A model generated the notes under the pieces. The model searched no databases. It was not told the DNA's origin and worked only from the letters and a program-made list of their open reading frames with translations. DNA of 6,928 nucleotides from Roseicyclus sp965662675 (GTDB taxonomy: Bacteria > Pseudomonadota > Alphaproteobacteria > Rhodobacterales > Rhodobacteraceae): assembly GCF_965662675.1 (NCBI RefSeq), contig NZ_CBFIIK010000128.1, positions 1 through 6,928 on the forward strand, read 5' to 3'. How positions within the stretch are numbered: the stretch's first letter is position 1; each line of letters begins with the position of its first letter. Positions 6,539-6,928 of the stretch are shown one piece after another. The position numbers were made by a program, and so were the translations under genes.

Positions 6539-6928
6539 CCTCCAACCAGATCCCGTCCTTGGCCCGCACCGTCAGATAGGCCACGGGCACCGGCACGCGG
6601 TCCCTGACCGTCTCAAACCGAAAGGCCCGCACCAGCATCGCCAGAAGCAGCGGCCCCTCGACCATGGCGAAGCCTGCCCCGGTGCAGACGCGGGGGCCGG
6701 TGGAAAAGGGGATGAAAGCCTCGCGCAGGCAGGTCTTGCCATTCTCGGTGGCCCAGCGGGCAGGGTCGAAGCCATCGGGGTTTTCCCACAGCCGTTCGTG
6801 GCGATGGAGGTGCCAGGGCGAGATCACGATCTGGCTGCCCTTTCGTAGATTGCGATTGCGGAAACATTCAGGCCCGGTCGTTTGGCGCACCATCATGGGC
6901 ACGGGGGGATAAAGCCTGAGCGCTTCGC
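6525..6928 (-). CDS. Cytochrome P450, C-terminal part (5' end outside window)
   Basis: This is a haem-thiolate monooxygenase reading leftward, of which the last 134 residues are visible. The frame is open to the right window edge, so the start lies outside. The fragment begins with E-A-L-R, the K-helix ExxR motif (6915-6926), followed by L-Y-P-P-V-P. W-H-L-H-R-H and F-D-P-A-R-W (6753-6770) match the PERF/meander region. F-S-T-G-P-R-V-C-T-G (6678-6707) is the haem-binding loop, with the ligand cysteine encoded at 6684-6686. The following E-G-P-L-L-L-A belongs to the L helix. The visible half looks intact and probably functional. The substrate cannot be assigned from this part. The TGA at 6525-6527 falls inside the end of the convergent methyltransferase gene. 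Confidence 0.93.
   Translation of the reverse strand, partial: EALRLYPPVPMMVRQTTGPECFRNRNLRKGSQIVISPWHLHRHERLWENPDGFDPARWATENGKTCLREAFIPFSTGPRVCTGAGFAMVEGPLLLAMLVRAFRFETVRDRVPVPVAYLTVRAKDGIWLEVRAR

Noticed and set aside
6330..6848. Open frame of 172 codons on the + strand across the end of the methyltransferase gene
   Set aside because: It is out of frame with the FkbM gene and antisense to P450 motifs. The product is Arg/Pro-rich with no domain signature.

Overview
The window is GC-rich and densely coded. Its cyclophilin pair, PotBC/PotA-like transporter subunits and GTG/ATG start usage resemble those of Alphaproteobacteria, most likely Rhodobacterales (Rhodobacter/Roseobacter group). This placement comes from remembered protein-family resemblance, not a database search. 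All genes lie on the + strand except the last, which enters from the right edge on the - strand.

Region 1 (1-1060): two overlapping cyclophilin-type peptidyl-prolyl isomerase genes. The first is cut by the window edge and looks cytoplasmic; the second has a signal peptide and is probably periplasmic. A strong rho-independent terminator (1038-1060) closes this unit.

Region 2 (1061-4334): a 132-nt leader, then a tightly coupled three-gene operon for a polyamine-type ABC importer. It encodes a PotB-like permease, a PotC-like permease and a PotA-like ATPase, joined by 4-nt start/stop overlaps. The PotB-like subunit is unusual: it carries an extra two-helix-sized hydrophobic insert and a hydrophobic C-terminal extension. 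No substrate-binding protein gene is visible here.

Region 3 (4335-6538): an 87-nt gap with a weak hairpin, then a two-gene module with a 4-nt overlap. The genes encode a putative GT-B-fold glycosyltransferase and an FkbM-family methyltransferase with a TPR-like C-terminal tail. Together they suggest modification of a cell-surface glycan or exported polysaccharide (inference).

Region 4 (6525-6928): the C-terminal part of a cytochrome P450 on the - strand, convergent with the methyltransferase gene and overlapping it by 14 bp.

Nothing in the window is a clear new defence, mobile or RNA system. There are no tRNA or rRNA genes, CRISPR arrays or insertion sequences. The best leads are the enlarged permease, the glycosyltransferase/FkbM-TPR pair and the recently diverged or converted cyclophilin pair.
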